Source of the DNA: a virus
Virus record (IMG/VR): IMGVR_UViG_3300046009_007421
Coordinates: 1-27,708 of that record
Length of the DNA stretch: 27,708 bases
Strand: one strand, 5' to 3'
Shown: positions 1-8,843 of the stretch, piece by piece
Layout: every line of letters starts with the position of its first letter
Numbering within the stretch: position 1 is the stretch's first letter
Program-made: the position numbers and the translations under genes
The notes under the pieces: generated by a model
What the model was told of the DNA's origin: nothing
What the model saw: the letters and a program-made list of their open reading frames with translations, nothing else
Database searches by the model: none

Positions 1-2
1 GA

Positions 3-932
3 TTAATTTACTCCAGGGTTTGTAATAACACTCATAGATTTACCATCCGATGTTATATATCTTTGTGTTTCTTTGCCAACATTAATAATTGCAGATGGGT
101 TTTGAGATACATTGAACTCATCCTGCTCGGCTATTAACAAATATTCGTGTTCATAAATCGTTTTCGTTGATTTAAATGATAAATCCCAATCTGAATTTAA
201 TAAAGAATCAAATTCACGCGTCATTACTATTAATCCTTGATTATAAAAAATATTACCAAATCTAATCATTTGTGCTTCTGGTTCTAAAAATGGTATATCA
301 TCAACCAACATTAATCCAGATTCTATGTCAAATGACACTATTACCATTTCATATAAGTCACCATTAAATGTCATTGAAAATTCATTGTTCTGTATATCCA
401 AAAAGAAAGAATCAATTGTCCCACTATATGCATTATCTGCAATATCAATAAAATTTATAGTTTGATTTTCCACATCAATTTTTCCAAAATAAATTTGGTC
501 AGGAACATCACCCACAATATTACCATATGAATCATCAAAATATGTAGTACCATTATCTATTAATGACAACGAACCTTTTTTAATTCCTTCACCAACATAT
601 ACATTCGGAATTGATATTACTTTTGCCGAACCACTTAAAAATCTTTCTTGAGCTTTTGGTTTTGAAGTATAATAATTTGTTTTTTCTCCGGTTCTTAAAA
701 ATGGATTATCTCCTAAATCGTTGTAAAATTGAGCTCTTAATTGTCCGTATAATGAATTTTTAGGATATGTAGAACCCGTTAAACTACCCGTTGCAATTAA
801 ATTTAAATCCGTTGAAGCTTCACTTGCTTCTAACATAGTAATTGAACCAGAATCAAAGTTATTAAAACTCCATTCTTTATATGCCTTAAACGGCCTAATA
901 CTAATATCTGACTTTGGTATTCTTTTTAACAT
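3..932 (-). CDS. Virion structural protein, unknown role (309 aa)
   Basis: Complete ORF with an ATG start and a TAA stop close to the window edge. I do not recognise a named family. The N-terminus (KRIPKSDISIRPFKAYKEW) is followed by a Ser/Gly/Thr-rich segment with several SGS/TGS triplets, the same composition as the neighbouring baseplate proteins. No signal peptide, membrane segment or enzyme motif is visible, and the rest reads as beta-rich. It is the last gene of the window in transcription order. It is separated from the 414-residue gene by a strong terminator hairpin and carries its own promoter-like sequence only 8 bases before the ATG, so it may be expressed separately from the genes above. 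Structural assignment is inferred from context and composition; a tail, neck or fibre part are all possible. Confidence 0.7.
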   Translation of the reverse strand: MLKRIPKSDISIRPFKAYKEWSFNNFDSGSITMLEASEASTDLNLIATGSLTGSTYPKNSLYGQLRAQFYNDLGDNPFLRTGEKTNYYTSKPKAQERFLSGSAKVISIPNVYVGEGIKKGSLSLIDNGTTYFDDSYGNIVGDVPDQIYFGKIDVENQTINFIDIADNAYSGTIDSFFLDIQNNEFSMTFNGDLYEMVIVSFDIESGLMLVDDIPFLEPEAQMIRFGNIFYNQGLIVMTREFDSLLNSDWDLSFKSTKTIYEHEYLLIAEQDEFNVSQNPSAIINVGKETQRYITSDGKSMSVITNPGVN

Positions 933-940
933 ATCGTATA
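933..940 (-). other. Very short leader before the 309-aa gene
   Basis: Only eight bases (minus strand TATACGAT) separate the candidate -10 box from the ATG at 932. There is no Shine-Dalgarno-like purine run. If the promoter at 941-969 is used, the mRNA would be leaderless or nearly so. Confidence 0.35.
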
Positions 941-969
941 TAAATATTCTAAAACTAAAAACCCACCAA
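941..969 (-). promoter_or_regulatory. Candidate promoter TTGGTG-N17-TATTTA before the 309-aa gene
   Basis: On the minus strand TTGGTG (964-969) is followed after 17 bases by TATTTA (941-946), part of TATTTATA (939-946). The spacing equals that of the three TTGGT-N17-TATATT promoters in the right half of the window. The -35-like box lies in the loop and 3' arm of the terminator hairpin at 960-982, so terminator and promoter share bases. The -10 box differs from the other set, and the octamer also occurs inside coding DNA, so this is a moderate call. Confidence 0.45.
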
Positions 970-982
970 ATTAAGGTGGGTT
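960..982 (-). terminator. Rho-independent terminator after the 414-aa gene
   Basis: The minus strand reads AACCCACC, a 7-base loop, GGTGGGTT, and then TTTAGTTTT. This is an 8-bp GC-containing stem with a T-rich tail, 24 bases after the stop codon of the 414-residue gene. It is the most convincing terminator in the window and would end the long baseplate transcript. Confidence 0.85.
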
Positions 983-1005
983 ATAGTTTTTATTTTATTC
1001 TCCGA

Positions 1006-2250
1006 TTAGAAATCTAATTTAACTTTAATTGCTATCTCTTTATCAAAAGATTTTTCAATTGGTTGAGAAGTTTTTGCAACTGCTAATAATTCATTTGCAT
1101 CATCATATAATCCTACTGATGTAATGTATACATGTGGGTCTCTTTCAAATAATGGGTTAACAAATGCACCAACTGAGCCTGTTACAAATGTTGGGTTATT
1201 TGAGAAGTTAAATTCTCTATTATTTGCTCTTACAAAGTAATGAGAAGTTGAAATATTTTCAGTTCTTCTTATTTGTAAGTCTGCACCACCACTAATTGCC
1301 ATCAACAATGCAACCGAACCTGAGTTATTACCATTATTTTGATGATAAATTGATTGTATTGAATTTGTTGCAGGTGCTAAATTTGGGTCACATGCCGAAG
1401 CTAATGCTAATGGATTTAATAATATAATACCCATATCTGGATAAAACAAACCATATCCTTGACCATTTCCTGGTGCACTATAATTTGCAATTGATGCAGT
1501 TAATGCTGAACCAATGTTTAATGAACCACTAACTAAGTTATAAACTCTACCTGCAGTTGTTACGTTTTCATCACTACCACCACTATCATCGATTAGAGTA
1601 ATACTTCTAACTGAACCTGATAAGTCTATTGAAATATTTCCTGGGTCCAATCTTTCTTTGTATCTTGCTCTATTTACATTGATTACATAGAAATTTTTCA
1701 TATCATGACCACCTGCAACTGAACCTGTATAAATACTAAAGTAATTATCTGCAGGGTCTAATAATATATTTTTGAATTGATTATAAGTTGCTTTGGTTGG
1801 TAAAGTTGAATCATCATTTTGTGTTATTGTAGGTGCACCAAATCCGTTTGTGTCACCATATGCAATTGAAAATTGAACCTCCGAAGTACCTGATGATGGT
1901 AATCCATTATATACATCTAAATAGTATCTACCACTTGTAGATGCAACCTGTGTAGATGATGTATAAGTTGCTTTAGCATCCAATGAACCAGTATCACCAC
2001 TCCATATTCCAGAAGTTACAATTTGTGTTCTATTTACTACTTTATCGATTGAACCAAACTTTTTATAAATACCATTTGTGATGGTAGTTACATCGGCAGA
2101 TATCTGTTCTCCTGCACCTAAAAATTGGTTAATGATACTTATCAATTGTGTCGTATCGACAGGTGTTCCCGTTGTGTTTGACGCACCTGCTAAATAATTT
2201 GATAAATTACTTGCTAAAAGGGCTCCTCTATTGTCTCTAATTAATGCCAT
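1006..2250 (-). CDS. Virion structural protein, tail/baseplate-associated (414 aa)
   Basis: ATG start, TAA stop, 9-base gap from the upstream 207-residue gene. The protein is rich in Ser, Gly, Thr and Asn and has no membrane segment. The C-terminal third carries a pattern that I associate with structural proteins of marine T4-like phages: a segment NREFNFSNNPTF, then residues around HVYITSVGLYDDANELLAVAK, and a basic/amphipathic end. The exact virion position is not known to me. The length would suit a sheath, fibre or neck part, but the tail-sheath beta-strand signature is not evident, so I do not call sheath. It ends the long operon, just before a strong terminator. Confidence 0.75.
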   Translation of the reverse strand: MALIRDNRGALLASNLSNYLAGASNTTGTPVDTTQLISIINQFLGAGEQISADVTTITNGIYKKFGSIDKVVNRTQIVTSGIWSGDTGSLDAKATYTSSTQVASTSGRYYLDVYNGLPSSGTSEVQFSIAYGDTNGFGAPTITQNDDSTLPTKATYNQFKNILLDPADNYFSIYTGSVAGGHDMKNFYVINVNRARYKERLDPGNISIDLSGSVRSITLIDDSGGSDENVTTAGRVYNLVSGSLNIGSALTASIANYSAPGNGQGYGLFYPDMGIILLNPLALASACDPNLAPATNSIQSIYHQNNGNNSGSVALLMAISGGADLQIRRTENISTSHYFVRANNREFNFSNNPTFVTGSVGAFVNPLFERDPHVYITSVGLYDDANELLAVAKTSQPIEKSFDKEIAIKVKLDF

Positions 2251-2259
2251 AGTATTTTA

Positions 2260-2883
2260 TTATTGAACGTAAGTTACTGTGATTGGAATAGTTTGTGAAC
2301 CACCAGTTTCGTTACCATAGACAGTTATTGTTGTTTTGATAGTCGAAGTTAATGATGGGTTTGGAATAAATTTGAAAGATAATCCTTTAGCGATTGATGC
2401 TGTTGCTGATGCATTATCACCAATAAATACCGGAGTTGTTCCAGCATCTGATGTCACACCTTCACCTACAATATCACCCGCATTTTTATTAGAAAGAATA
2501 ATCGTATATCCCATTGTTCTATTACCTGCAGGAGATGTAGTTGGAGATAGTGATACCTCACCACTTCTTTGGTTAACTGAAATATTAGGAACTCCAAATT
2601 CAACAACAGGAATTCTAGTTGTGTTTTTTGGAAGAGTTACTAATTTATATTTCATTACTTGAGTCTCATCTGGATTAGCTTCTAATACAGGCATATTTTT
2701 AATAGATGCATCATAGTAAGCTGAACCTAATGGATGTGCTGGTTCGTAAAGTGTGTAATCAATCTCATCATCTGCTAATGCAAATTGAGTAATGTTTAAA
2801 CCTTGACCTGCTGCTAATTTTTCTCTACCTTTTTTGGTAAGAATGGCGTCAACGGTTAGTTCTGTGTTACTTAAATATCCCAT
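2260..2883 (-). CDS. Conserved phage structural protein (207 aa)
   Basis: ATG start, TAA stop. The N-terminal 75 residues form a recognisable block (LSNTELTVDAILTKKGREKL, then FALADDEIDYTLYEP and a GSAYYD stretch) that I recall from structural proteins of large marine phages. The C-terminal 110 residues are Thr/Ser/Gly-rich and look like an Ig-like or other beta-sandwich domain (alternating hydrophobics, ending in TIPITVTYVQ). No enzyme motif is seen. Its upstream gap of 48 bases is one of only a few in this module and holds a TATTTATA octamer. The role is probably in the baseplate or as a decorating part of the tail, by inference from context. Confidence 0.75.
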   Translation of the reverse strand: MGYLSNTELTVDAILTKKGREKLAAGQGLNITQFALADDEIDYTLYEPAHPLGSAYYDASIKNMPVLEANPDETQVMKYKLVTLPKNTTRIPVVEFGVPNISVNQRSGEVSLSPTTSPAGNRTMGYTIILSNKNAGDIVGEGVTSDAGTTPVFIGDNASATASIAKGLSFKFIPNPSLTSTIKTTITVYGNETGGSQTIPITVTYVQ

Positions 2884-2903
2884 AGTTTAATATTATCTTT
2901 GTT

Positions 2904-2911
2904 TATAAATA
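2904..2911 (-). promoter_or_regulatory. TATTTATA octamer, possible late-promoter element
   Basis: TATTTATA lies on the minus strand 20 bases before the ATG of the 207-residue gene. The same octamer stands before the 1660- and 309-residue genes, and TATTTATT before the 165-residue gene. There is no TTGG box at a suitable distance here. A gp55-like sigma factor is encoded in the window, and T4-type late promoters are -10-only elements of similar AT composition, but the consensus differs. The octamer also occurs in coding sequence. Confidence 0.3.
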
Positions 2912-2931
2912 TAATTATTTTTTAAATTTAG

Positions 2932-5900
2932 TTATTCTACTTCCAAAATTGGTTCTGATGTGTTTCTGCCCGTTCTATTTACCGTTAATGTATTTGGATT
3001 AGATACAAATATTTCAATAGGAGAACTACCATCTAAGGTAGTTGCTGCCGTATTTTTTGAACCTCTAAAGAATGAATTTTCCAATCCTCTTGTTAAATCC
3101 GATGTATTTCTATAATGTGTTGGTAAGTATCCGTTCACAGGTACTACTGCAACTATATTATTTTGAACTGTAGGAATTGTTGAACCACTAAATGGTTGGA
3201 TGTTTAAATAAGTTTGATTATATGTTTCAATAACAGAAACATATCCTCCACGTGGGTCTCCAAATCCAGTTGCAGATGCGGTCACTGCAAATTTAGTTAT
3301 CATTCTTTCTTTTTCCTCTGTAATCAATTGAACTCTAATTCTTTCTTTTACTCTTCTATTATCTTTGTCTAAATAAGTTCTAATTGTATTACCATTTTGT
3401 GCATAAATACCAAATCCAATAGTCTCATATGCAGTTTCACCATAAGTTTCTACTCCTAAATCAATTTCCGTTGTAATTGTAGGTTCCTCCAATTTGGCAT
3501 CTATACTTACTTCATATTGTAAATTTTCAGCCGTTAAAGAAGTATCATCAAAATACACATAAGATGCCGTATATTGATAATTTTCTGCAATTGTTCTTTG
3601 TGTATCCGTTGTTGAAATTAAAGATTCGTATTGATTATTTTCTCCAATTAGATTTTCACTTAAATTTGCATCAATTATACTTTCATATTGATTATTTTCA
3701 GCTGTTGTTAGTGTTGTATCACTATATTTTATTTCGGTATCTAATTGATACTCTTCACCTATTGGTCTTTTCCTTGCAATCTTACTTCTTTCTAATATAT
3801 GTGGTTCAATTAATAAACCAGTAGTTGCTTTAACTCTTGCAGGTAACATTTTCTTAATATCCTCAAACATAGATTTCTCATATAGTTTGATTAAGTTAAT
3901 ATATGCATAAATGTCTCTATTATCAAATCTTTGGAAATAATATTGTCTTAATTCATCTAATCTAGTATAATTTGATTTATATTCATCTATGGGGTCGCCA
4001 ATATAGTTATCTAAATTGATTCCACCAAACGATTTGGCAATATCAATATTTAACTCTTTTGTAGGAGAGAAAAATAAACCAACTCTATTTGAATCGGTTG
4101 GGGATTGGTCAAATGCCTTTTTAGTTGCTCTACCTTTTGAAGATAAATCCGAAACCAAAGTTTGTGATTCAAATCTAATTTTATTTGTAGAATATCTACC
4201 AGACCCAACATCTGGAATTTCCAATACAACCGTTCTATCTATTGCTTCAAATTGAAATGGATAATTTATTAATGACGGAAACCCAATTGCAGATGCCGAA
4301 TATGATGCCGATGGATTTTCTGAAAATATTAATGTTCCGTTGGTTATAGAACCACTTTCTAAGTCATTTCTATATAAAGATGATGAAAAATAAATATTCG
4401 TATCTACATTCAATAACGAAGAAGATACTGCCAAATTTTTTGGATATTCAAAGTCTAATCTAAAGAATAAATCATCAGTAGATGCGGATATGTGATTGCC
4501 ATTAACCATTTCAGGGAAAGAAACGTGTTCGTAAAATCTTTCTTTATCTAATGGAGTAGACCATAAACGGAATTCATCCAATGAACCACTATATCCGGCA
4601 CTACCACTTGCAATATAAATGTAATTTCCATTATCCCAACTTGCACTAACATTTAAAATACTTGCAGAAACTGATTGTTGGAATATGGTTCTTTCTTTAT
4701 TAGATTGCCTTACATTGAGTTCAAAACTAGATGATACACTTCCACTATTTCTACTAACTTCAATACCAAAGAAACCATCATTGAATATTGGTAATAAAGA
4801 AGATGTTATCTCATATGAACCAGAATAATTAAATACAACTTTACCATACTTAGAATCTGTTGAACCAATCAGATTTACCCCCCACCCACTACCAGATATG
4901 ATATTAAAATTACCACTATATGCCGGTTTCACAAAACATTCTATTGTATCTGGTTTTCTATTTCTTTCGGTATTCTTCCATTCTAATTTAATACTTCCAG
5001 AATTTTGTCCGTAAAATTTAAGAGCACTGGTAGTATTATCATATATTAATTTATTTTTAGTATTGTCCGTTACTTCCGGGCCACCAAATTCTAAAACCGA
5101 AAGGTTTGATGATGGAATACCATAACAAGCCAATAATGCATAAATACCTTGTCTTGTACCTTTATGTTTTAATAAGTAAGGTAAGTTGTTTACAATTCTT
5201 CTCCAAACTTCAAAATTTCTTTGTTTTGCAGGATTTGAATTTACTTCATCTCCAGCTTTATCAACACCAAATACTAAACTCCAAAGTTGATTATCTGCAG
5301 CTAAATTTTTAGCATCCCAATTAAAAGATTTTAAAATATCAAATAATAGTTTATCAGAAATATTTCCTGTTTGTTTGTATCCCAAACCTCTACTTTTTTC
5401 AATTGCCTTCGTATGAAAATATATGTTATCAAAGTGTTGGCCAATCATTGAAAAGAATAATAACAAACTTGCATTATCTTCATTATTTACAATATATTGT
5501 GGAATATTATTATTAATCCAGTTTCTATTTTCAATATCAAAATCTTCTGCTAAACTAATTAAATTATCATACCAAGGTTCGACACTTTGCGTATCGCTTG
5601 ATAATAATCTATTATCACCATTATAAGGCCAACTTAATGATGATGATGTATATAAAAATGTTTCAAATCCATCAAACGATTGAATAATTTGATTTTTCTT
5701 TATATTTTGTCTATCAACTTCTTGCAATGATGAAATTGAACCAGTATACGACCCAGACGAACCTCCTGTATAGTTTGTGGATGCACTTATTATTAATTGT
5801 TCATATAATTCAATTAATTTAACTTTATATACAAAATTATCCACTCTCTCAGTTGCAGAACTAAAATGAACAAAGTTTTCCCAAAGATATTCCGAACCAC

Positions 5901-7914
5901 TTGTATATTCTATATTTAAATATTCTGTGTCAATAACGGAACCACTTAGATATTTATTTACCAATTGTGCAGATGAAGTAGAACCGCTCAATATTAAATC
6001 ATCCAACGATTCGTATCCGGTTGATTTTCCTGTTACAAAATCCACCTCAACATTAAAATTAGGGCCTTTTAAAGGTGGGCATTTTAAATCATCTTGTTGA
6101 TTTAAAACAATAGTTTCAATTAATGGATTCGTTAATAATTTGGTAATCCATAATGTTGAATTATTTGTAATATTTGCTGAAAGTGGTTTATATAATTTTA
6201 ATATTAAACTTTCAACTTTATCTTCCGGTCTAACAAACTCATTACCCAACTCATCTATGGATTTTTTTGATAATGTCCAATCATCGTTTTCCCAACTAGA
6301 AACCAAAAATTGATTATCATCTCCAAAATTAGCTAGATGTGTTAAATATTTACTATCTCTATCTAAATCAGGAATGTTAACTTGTTTTTTAAATGCATTG
6401 AATAAAGATGTATTAATTAAATTTTCATCCATCTTTATCGTTGGATATATAACGTTTGTTGTATATGAATAGGTGTTACTACTCAATGTGACATCACCAC
6501 CATTGTTAATTGCTGTAAATATAAAAGATACGTTCCCTTCCCAATTTATAAATTGTTCTTTTAAAGATTTAATATTTACCTTAAAAGAGCCAATTGGTGT
6601 CAATTTATCTAAATAAATAATTTTTGTATTATCTTTTTGTAACAATTCAACTTTTACATAAGTTGTATTTGATGCTTCATATTTTACCTCATATTCAATA
6701 TTATAGTCTGAAAATGCCGGAATATCAATAGATGCCGGATATGAAACACTTACGATATCGGGAGTATTATTAATTCTTGCAAATTTAACAAATACTTCTT
6801 TAGATGCTCCCAAAATATTATCAAAAACAGGAGTTAATATTAATTTTTGTAAATCAAAACTTCTACCTAAATCATTTTTAAATGATACGGTAAACGATGT
6901 AGTTGTTATATTTCTTACATTACCATTTGGGAATGTTACATTTATACTATTTGCATTCGATGTTGTAAAAGGTATTTCAATTACTTTATCAGAATCACTA
7001 TCTTTAACCTGACCATTGTATTGTGTATCAATTGTACTAACAACCGGTTGTGGAGCATTTTTTGAGAATAATAATTCTACATTTACATTTCCACGTTTTA
7101 TTATAGATGCATCCAAACTAATAGTTCTATCTACACTAGAAATGGTACCAACTTTTATATTATCAAAAGAAAAGTATTGTGGTAACACACCAGCCAACGA
7201 TAATACTAATTTTGAATTATTTAGTATTTCTTCACTTAAAGATATTTTATCCGTGTTTGGATTACTCAATAGAATACTGCCTGTTATAACATTAGTATTA
7301 CTATTTACTATTTGATAATGTACAGAAAATACATCCTCTAATTCTGCTAAATAATTTGAATTTACATCTATTGTAAACTCATAATTTTTAGTTGGTATAA
7401 TAATAATATCTCCATCTGGTGGGTTTATTCTCTTTCTTTCAAACAAAAAGGGCAATTCTATTGTACCGGTAACACCATTTAAATTTTTATATTCATAAAA
7501 TTGATATTCAGTTTGACTACCACTCTTTAATCTATATTCGGATGCTCTTATTGATTCATAATAAGTTTGTTCACCAGTTTCTGCATTATACCCTCTAAAT
7601 TCTTTATTCAAAAATACTACAAAGTAATTTTTTGCAACTTTATTATCTATTTTTGAAGTATATGTTCTTTCACTACCAAATGAAGTCGATGGTGTATATT
7701 CAATTGTTTGAGAAATTCCAATACCTATCGACTTATTACCTTCAAAATATTCGGCTGCCTCTTCTGATATCAAATAAACTTTAAAAGAGCCATTTGTATC
7801 AGTTACTATTGGTTGGGTAGATGTTCCTCCACCCCCACCACCAGTTAATTCGGTACGGCCTAGCTCATTATTTATTTGAATATTTTCGAAAGCGTCTGGA
7901 TTTATATTCTGCAC
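2932..7914 (-). CDS. Giant baseplate protein with gpI-like and LamG-like domains (1660 aa)
   Basis: The start is GTG (no ATG nearby), the only GTG start I chose. Residues 1-30 end in a run of six glycines. Residues 40 to about 490 look like several beta-sandwich (Ig-like) domains. Residues about 810-950 contain the tail protein gpI-like core, with WRRIVNNLPYLLKHKGT near residue 917 followed by a GIYALLACYGIP helix. Residues about 950-1150 form a LamG/concanavalin A-like module (IECFVKPAYSG, SASWDNGNYIYIASGS, GSLDEFRLWSTPLD). Residues 1387-1481 are five 19-residue tandem repeats. The C-terminus (RGLENSFFRGSKNTAATTLD, then FVSNPNTLTVN) looks like a conserved attachment region. Adjacent gp6 and gp25 place it in the baseplate, probably linking wedge to receptor-binding parts. 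The LamG domain suggests carbohydrate binding. Domain calls are from pattern recognition only. Confidence 0.8.
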   Translation of the reverse strand: MQNINPDAFENIQINNELGRTELTGGGGGGTSTQPIVTDTNGSFKVYLISEEAAEYFEGNKSIGIGISQTIEYTPSTSFGSERTYTSKIDNKVAKNYFVVFLNKEFRGYNAETGEQTYYESIRASEYRLKSGSQTEYQFYEYKNLNGVTGTIELPFLFERKRINPPDGDIIIIPTKNYEFTIDVNSNYLAELEDVFSVHYQIVNSNTNVITGSILLSNPNTDKISLSEEILNNSKLVLSLAGVLPQYFSFDNIKVGTISSVDRTISLDASIIKRGNVNVELLFSKNAPQPVVSTIDTQYNGQVKDSDSDKVIEIPFTTSNANSINVTFPNGNVRNITTTSFTVSFKNDLGRSFDLQKLILTPVFDNILGASKEVFVKFARINNTPDIVSVSYPASIDIPAFSDYNIEYEVKYEASNTTYVKVELLQKDNTKIIYLDKLTPIGSFKVNIKSLKEQFINWEGNVSFIFTAINNGGDVTLSSNTYSYTTNVIYPTIKMDENLINTSLFNAFKKQVNIPDLDRDSKYLTHLANFGDDNQFLVSSWENDDWTLSKKSIDELGNEFVRPEDKVESLILKLYKPLSANITNNSTLWITKLLTNPLIETIVLNQQDDLKCPPLKGPNFNVEVDFVTGKSTGYESLDDLILSGSTSSAQLVNKYLSGSVIDTEYLNIEYTSGSEYLWENFVHFSSATERVDNFVYKVKLIELYEQLIISASTNYTGGSSGSYTGSISSLQEVDRQNIKKNQIIQSFDGFETFLYTSSSLSWPYNGDNRLLSSDTQSVEPWYDNLISLAEDFDIENRNWINNNIPQYIVNNEDNASLLLFFSMIGQHFDNIYFHTKAIEKSRGLGYKQTGNISDKLLFDILKSFNWDAKNLAADNQLWSLVFGVDKAGDEVNSNPAKQRNFEVWRRIVNNLPYLLKHKGTRQGIYALLACYGIPSSNLSVLEFGGPEVTDNTKNKLIYDNTTSALKFYGQNSGSIKLEWKNTERNRKPDTIECFVKPAYSGNFNIISGSGWGVNLIGSTDSKYGKVVFNYSGSYEITSSLLPIFNDGFFGIEVSRNSGSVSSSFELNVRQSNKERTIFQQSVSASILNVSASWDNGNYIYIASGSAGYSGSLDEFRLWSTPLDKERFYEHVSFPEMVNGNHISASTDDLFFRLDFEYPKNLAVSSSLLNVDTNIYFSSSLYRNDLESGSITNGTLIFSENPSASYSASAIGFPSLINYPFQFEAIDRTVVLEIPDVGSGRYSTNKIRFESQTLVSDLSSKGRATKKAFDQSPTDSNRVGLFFSPTKELNIDIAKSFGGINLDNYIGDPIDEYKSNYTRLDELRQYYFQRFDNRDIYAYINLIKLYEKSMFEDIKKMLPARVKATTGLLIEPHILERSKIARKRPIGEEYQLDTEIKYSDTTLTTAENNQYESIIDANLSENLIGENNQYESLISTTDTQRTIAENYQYTASYVYFDDTSLTAENLQYEVSIDAKLEEPTITTEIDLGVETYGETAYETIGFGIYAQNGNTIRTYLDKDNRRVKERIRVQLITEEKERMITKFAVTASATGFGDPRGGYVSVIETYNQTYLNIQPFSGSTIPTVQNNIVAVVPVNGYLPTHYRNTSDLTRGLENSFFRGSKNTAATTLDGSSPIEIFVSNPNTLTVNRTGRNTSEPILEVE
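3472..3756 (-). repeat. Five tandem 57-bp (19-residue) units inside the 1660-aa gene
   Basis: The encoded units begin EEYQL, ENNQY, ENNQY, ENYQY and ENLQY and are exactly 19 residues apart (first codon at 3756, 3699, 3642, 3585, 3528). Most then have an I/L-x-A/T region and end in TA, IG or similar. At DNA level the copies have drifted, so the reading frame is selected. The regular spacing suggests a beta-solenoid or fibrous stalk. Confidence 0.75.
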
Positions 7915-7928
7915 AATTTATTATTTTA

Positions 7929-7936
7929 TATAAATA
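7929..7936 (-). promoter_or_regulatory. TATTTATA octamer before the 1660-aa gene
   Basis: The minus strand carries TATTTATA 14 bases before the GTG start, in the 24-base gap after the 297-residue gene. No TTGG box is found at -35. It may be a late promoter element for the giant baseplate gene. The evidence is only recurrence in the gaps of this module. Confidence 0.3.
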
Positions 7937-7938
7937 TT

Positions 7939-8832
7939 TTATTTAATAATTATATCTCTTCTTTTAAAAATAGATGAATTGTATTTTATACAATCCAGTA
8001 ATATACTATTGATTTCATTAAGTAAATATTCATATTCATATTGTTCATAATCATAGAATCTAACTTCTGATGGTTTTCCAAAATTGGAATTTCCTATTTT
8101 ATATTCTTTATTTGTTAAAAAGTAATTAACAGAATTTTTAAAATTTTCTACTATTCTTTTTTTATATCCTTCAAAATCATTAATACCAAAATCTTTTTTT
8201 AAAATTTTTATATAATCACCACCATATTGGGAAATTAAATAATCATCTACCTTTGATAGAAAGGAATTATCAAAAGAATTTATAGTATTTAAAATACTTT
8301 CCTTATAAAAAACAAAATCTTTAGATAAAGCTTTTAAATTCTTAAATTGATTTCTATTAAGTTTATTTATATTTTCGTTATTTGTTTTCAATGGAATAAT
8401 ACGAATTTCTTCTCTTGAAGGTGATATTTCATGTATCCAAACTCTTTGTAATTCATTTTCGTTACCAACTCTATTTCTAACAAAGTTAAGATTTATTTTT
8501 AATATACCATTAGTAAATCCTAAATCACTTAATAATTTCTCAATATCAATTGCAACTTCTTTCTTACCTAAATTATTTGTAATATTATACATGTAGTTTT
8601 TAATATCCGTAGATTTTATATATGCTACATTATTTCCAGATTTATGTGGTAACAAATTGTTATTAATATCATAAACCGATATTTCCATAACATCATATGG
8701 TGTGTTACCAAATTCACTTATTTGTATTTCATTTTTAGAAACTATAAACAAATCCTTATCTTCCAAAAATTGACCAGAATTTTCGGTTTTATTGTTTATA
8801 TTTTCAAAATTTGTATATTTTTTAATACTCAT
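7939..8832 (-). CDS. Probable baseplate-associated protein (297 aa), unknown
   Basis: ATG start, 11 bases after the 378-residue gene; TAA stop. I do not recognise the family. The N-terminal half looks beta-rich, with a block VWIHEISPSREEIRIIP (residues about 131-147) that resembles a domain boundary motif of wedge-connecting proteins. The C-terminal half is Lys/Asn-rich and helical (residues about 155-297). No catalytic motif, signal or membrane segment is visible. The gene lies between the coiled-coil protein and the giant baseplate protein and is noticeably richer in Asn and Lys codons than gp6. A role as adaptor between baseplate and fibres is an inference from position only. Confidence 0.7.
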   Translation of the reverse strand: MSIKKYTNFENINNKTENSGQFLEDKDLFIVSKNEIQISEFGNTPYDVMEISVYDINNNLLPHKSGNNVAYIKSTDIKNYMYNITNNLGKKEVAIDIEKLLSDLGFTNGILKINLNFVRNRVGNENELQRVWIHEISPSREEIRIIPLKTNNENINKLNRNQFKNLKALSKDFVFYKESILNTINSFDNSFLSKVDDYLISQYGGDYIKILKKDFGINDFEGYKKRIVENFKNSVNYFLTNKEYKIGNSNFGKPSEVRFYDYEQYEYEYLLNEINSILLDCIKYNSSIFKRRDIIIK

Positions 8833-8843
8833 ACTTTATTTAT

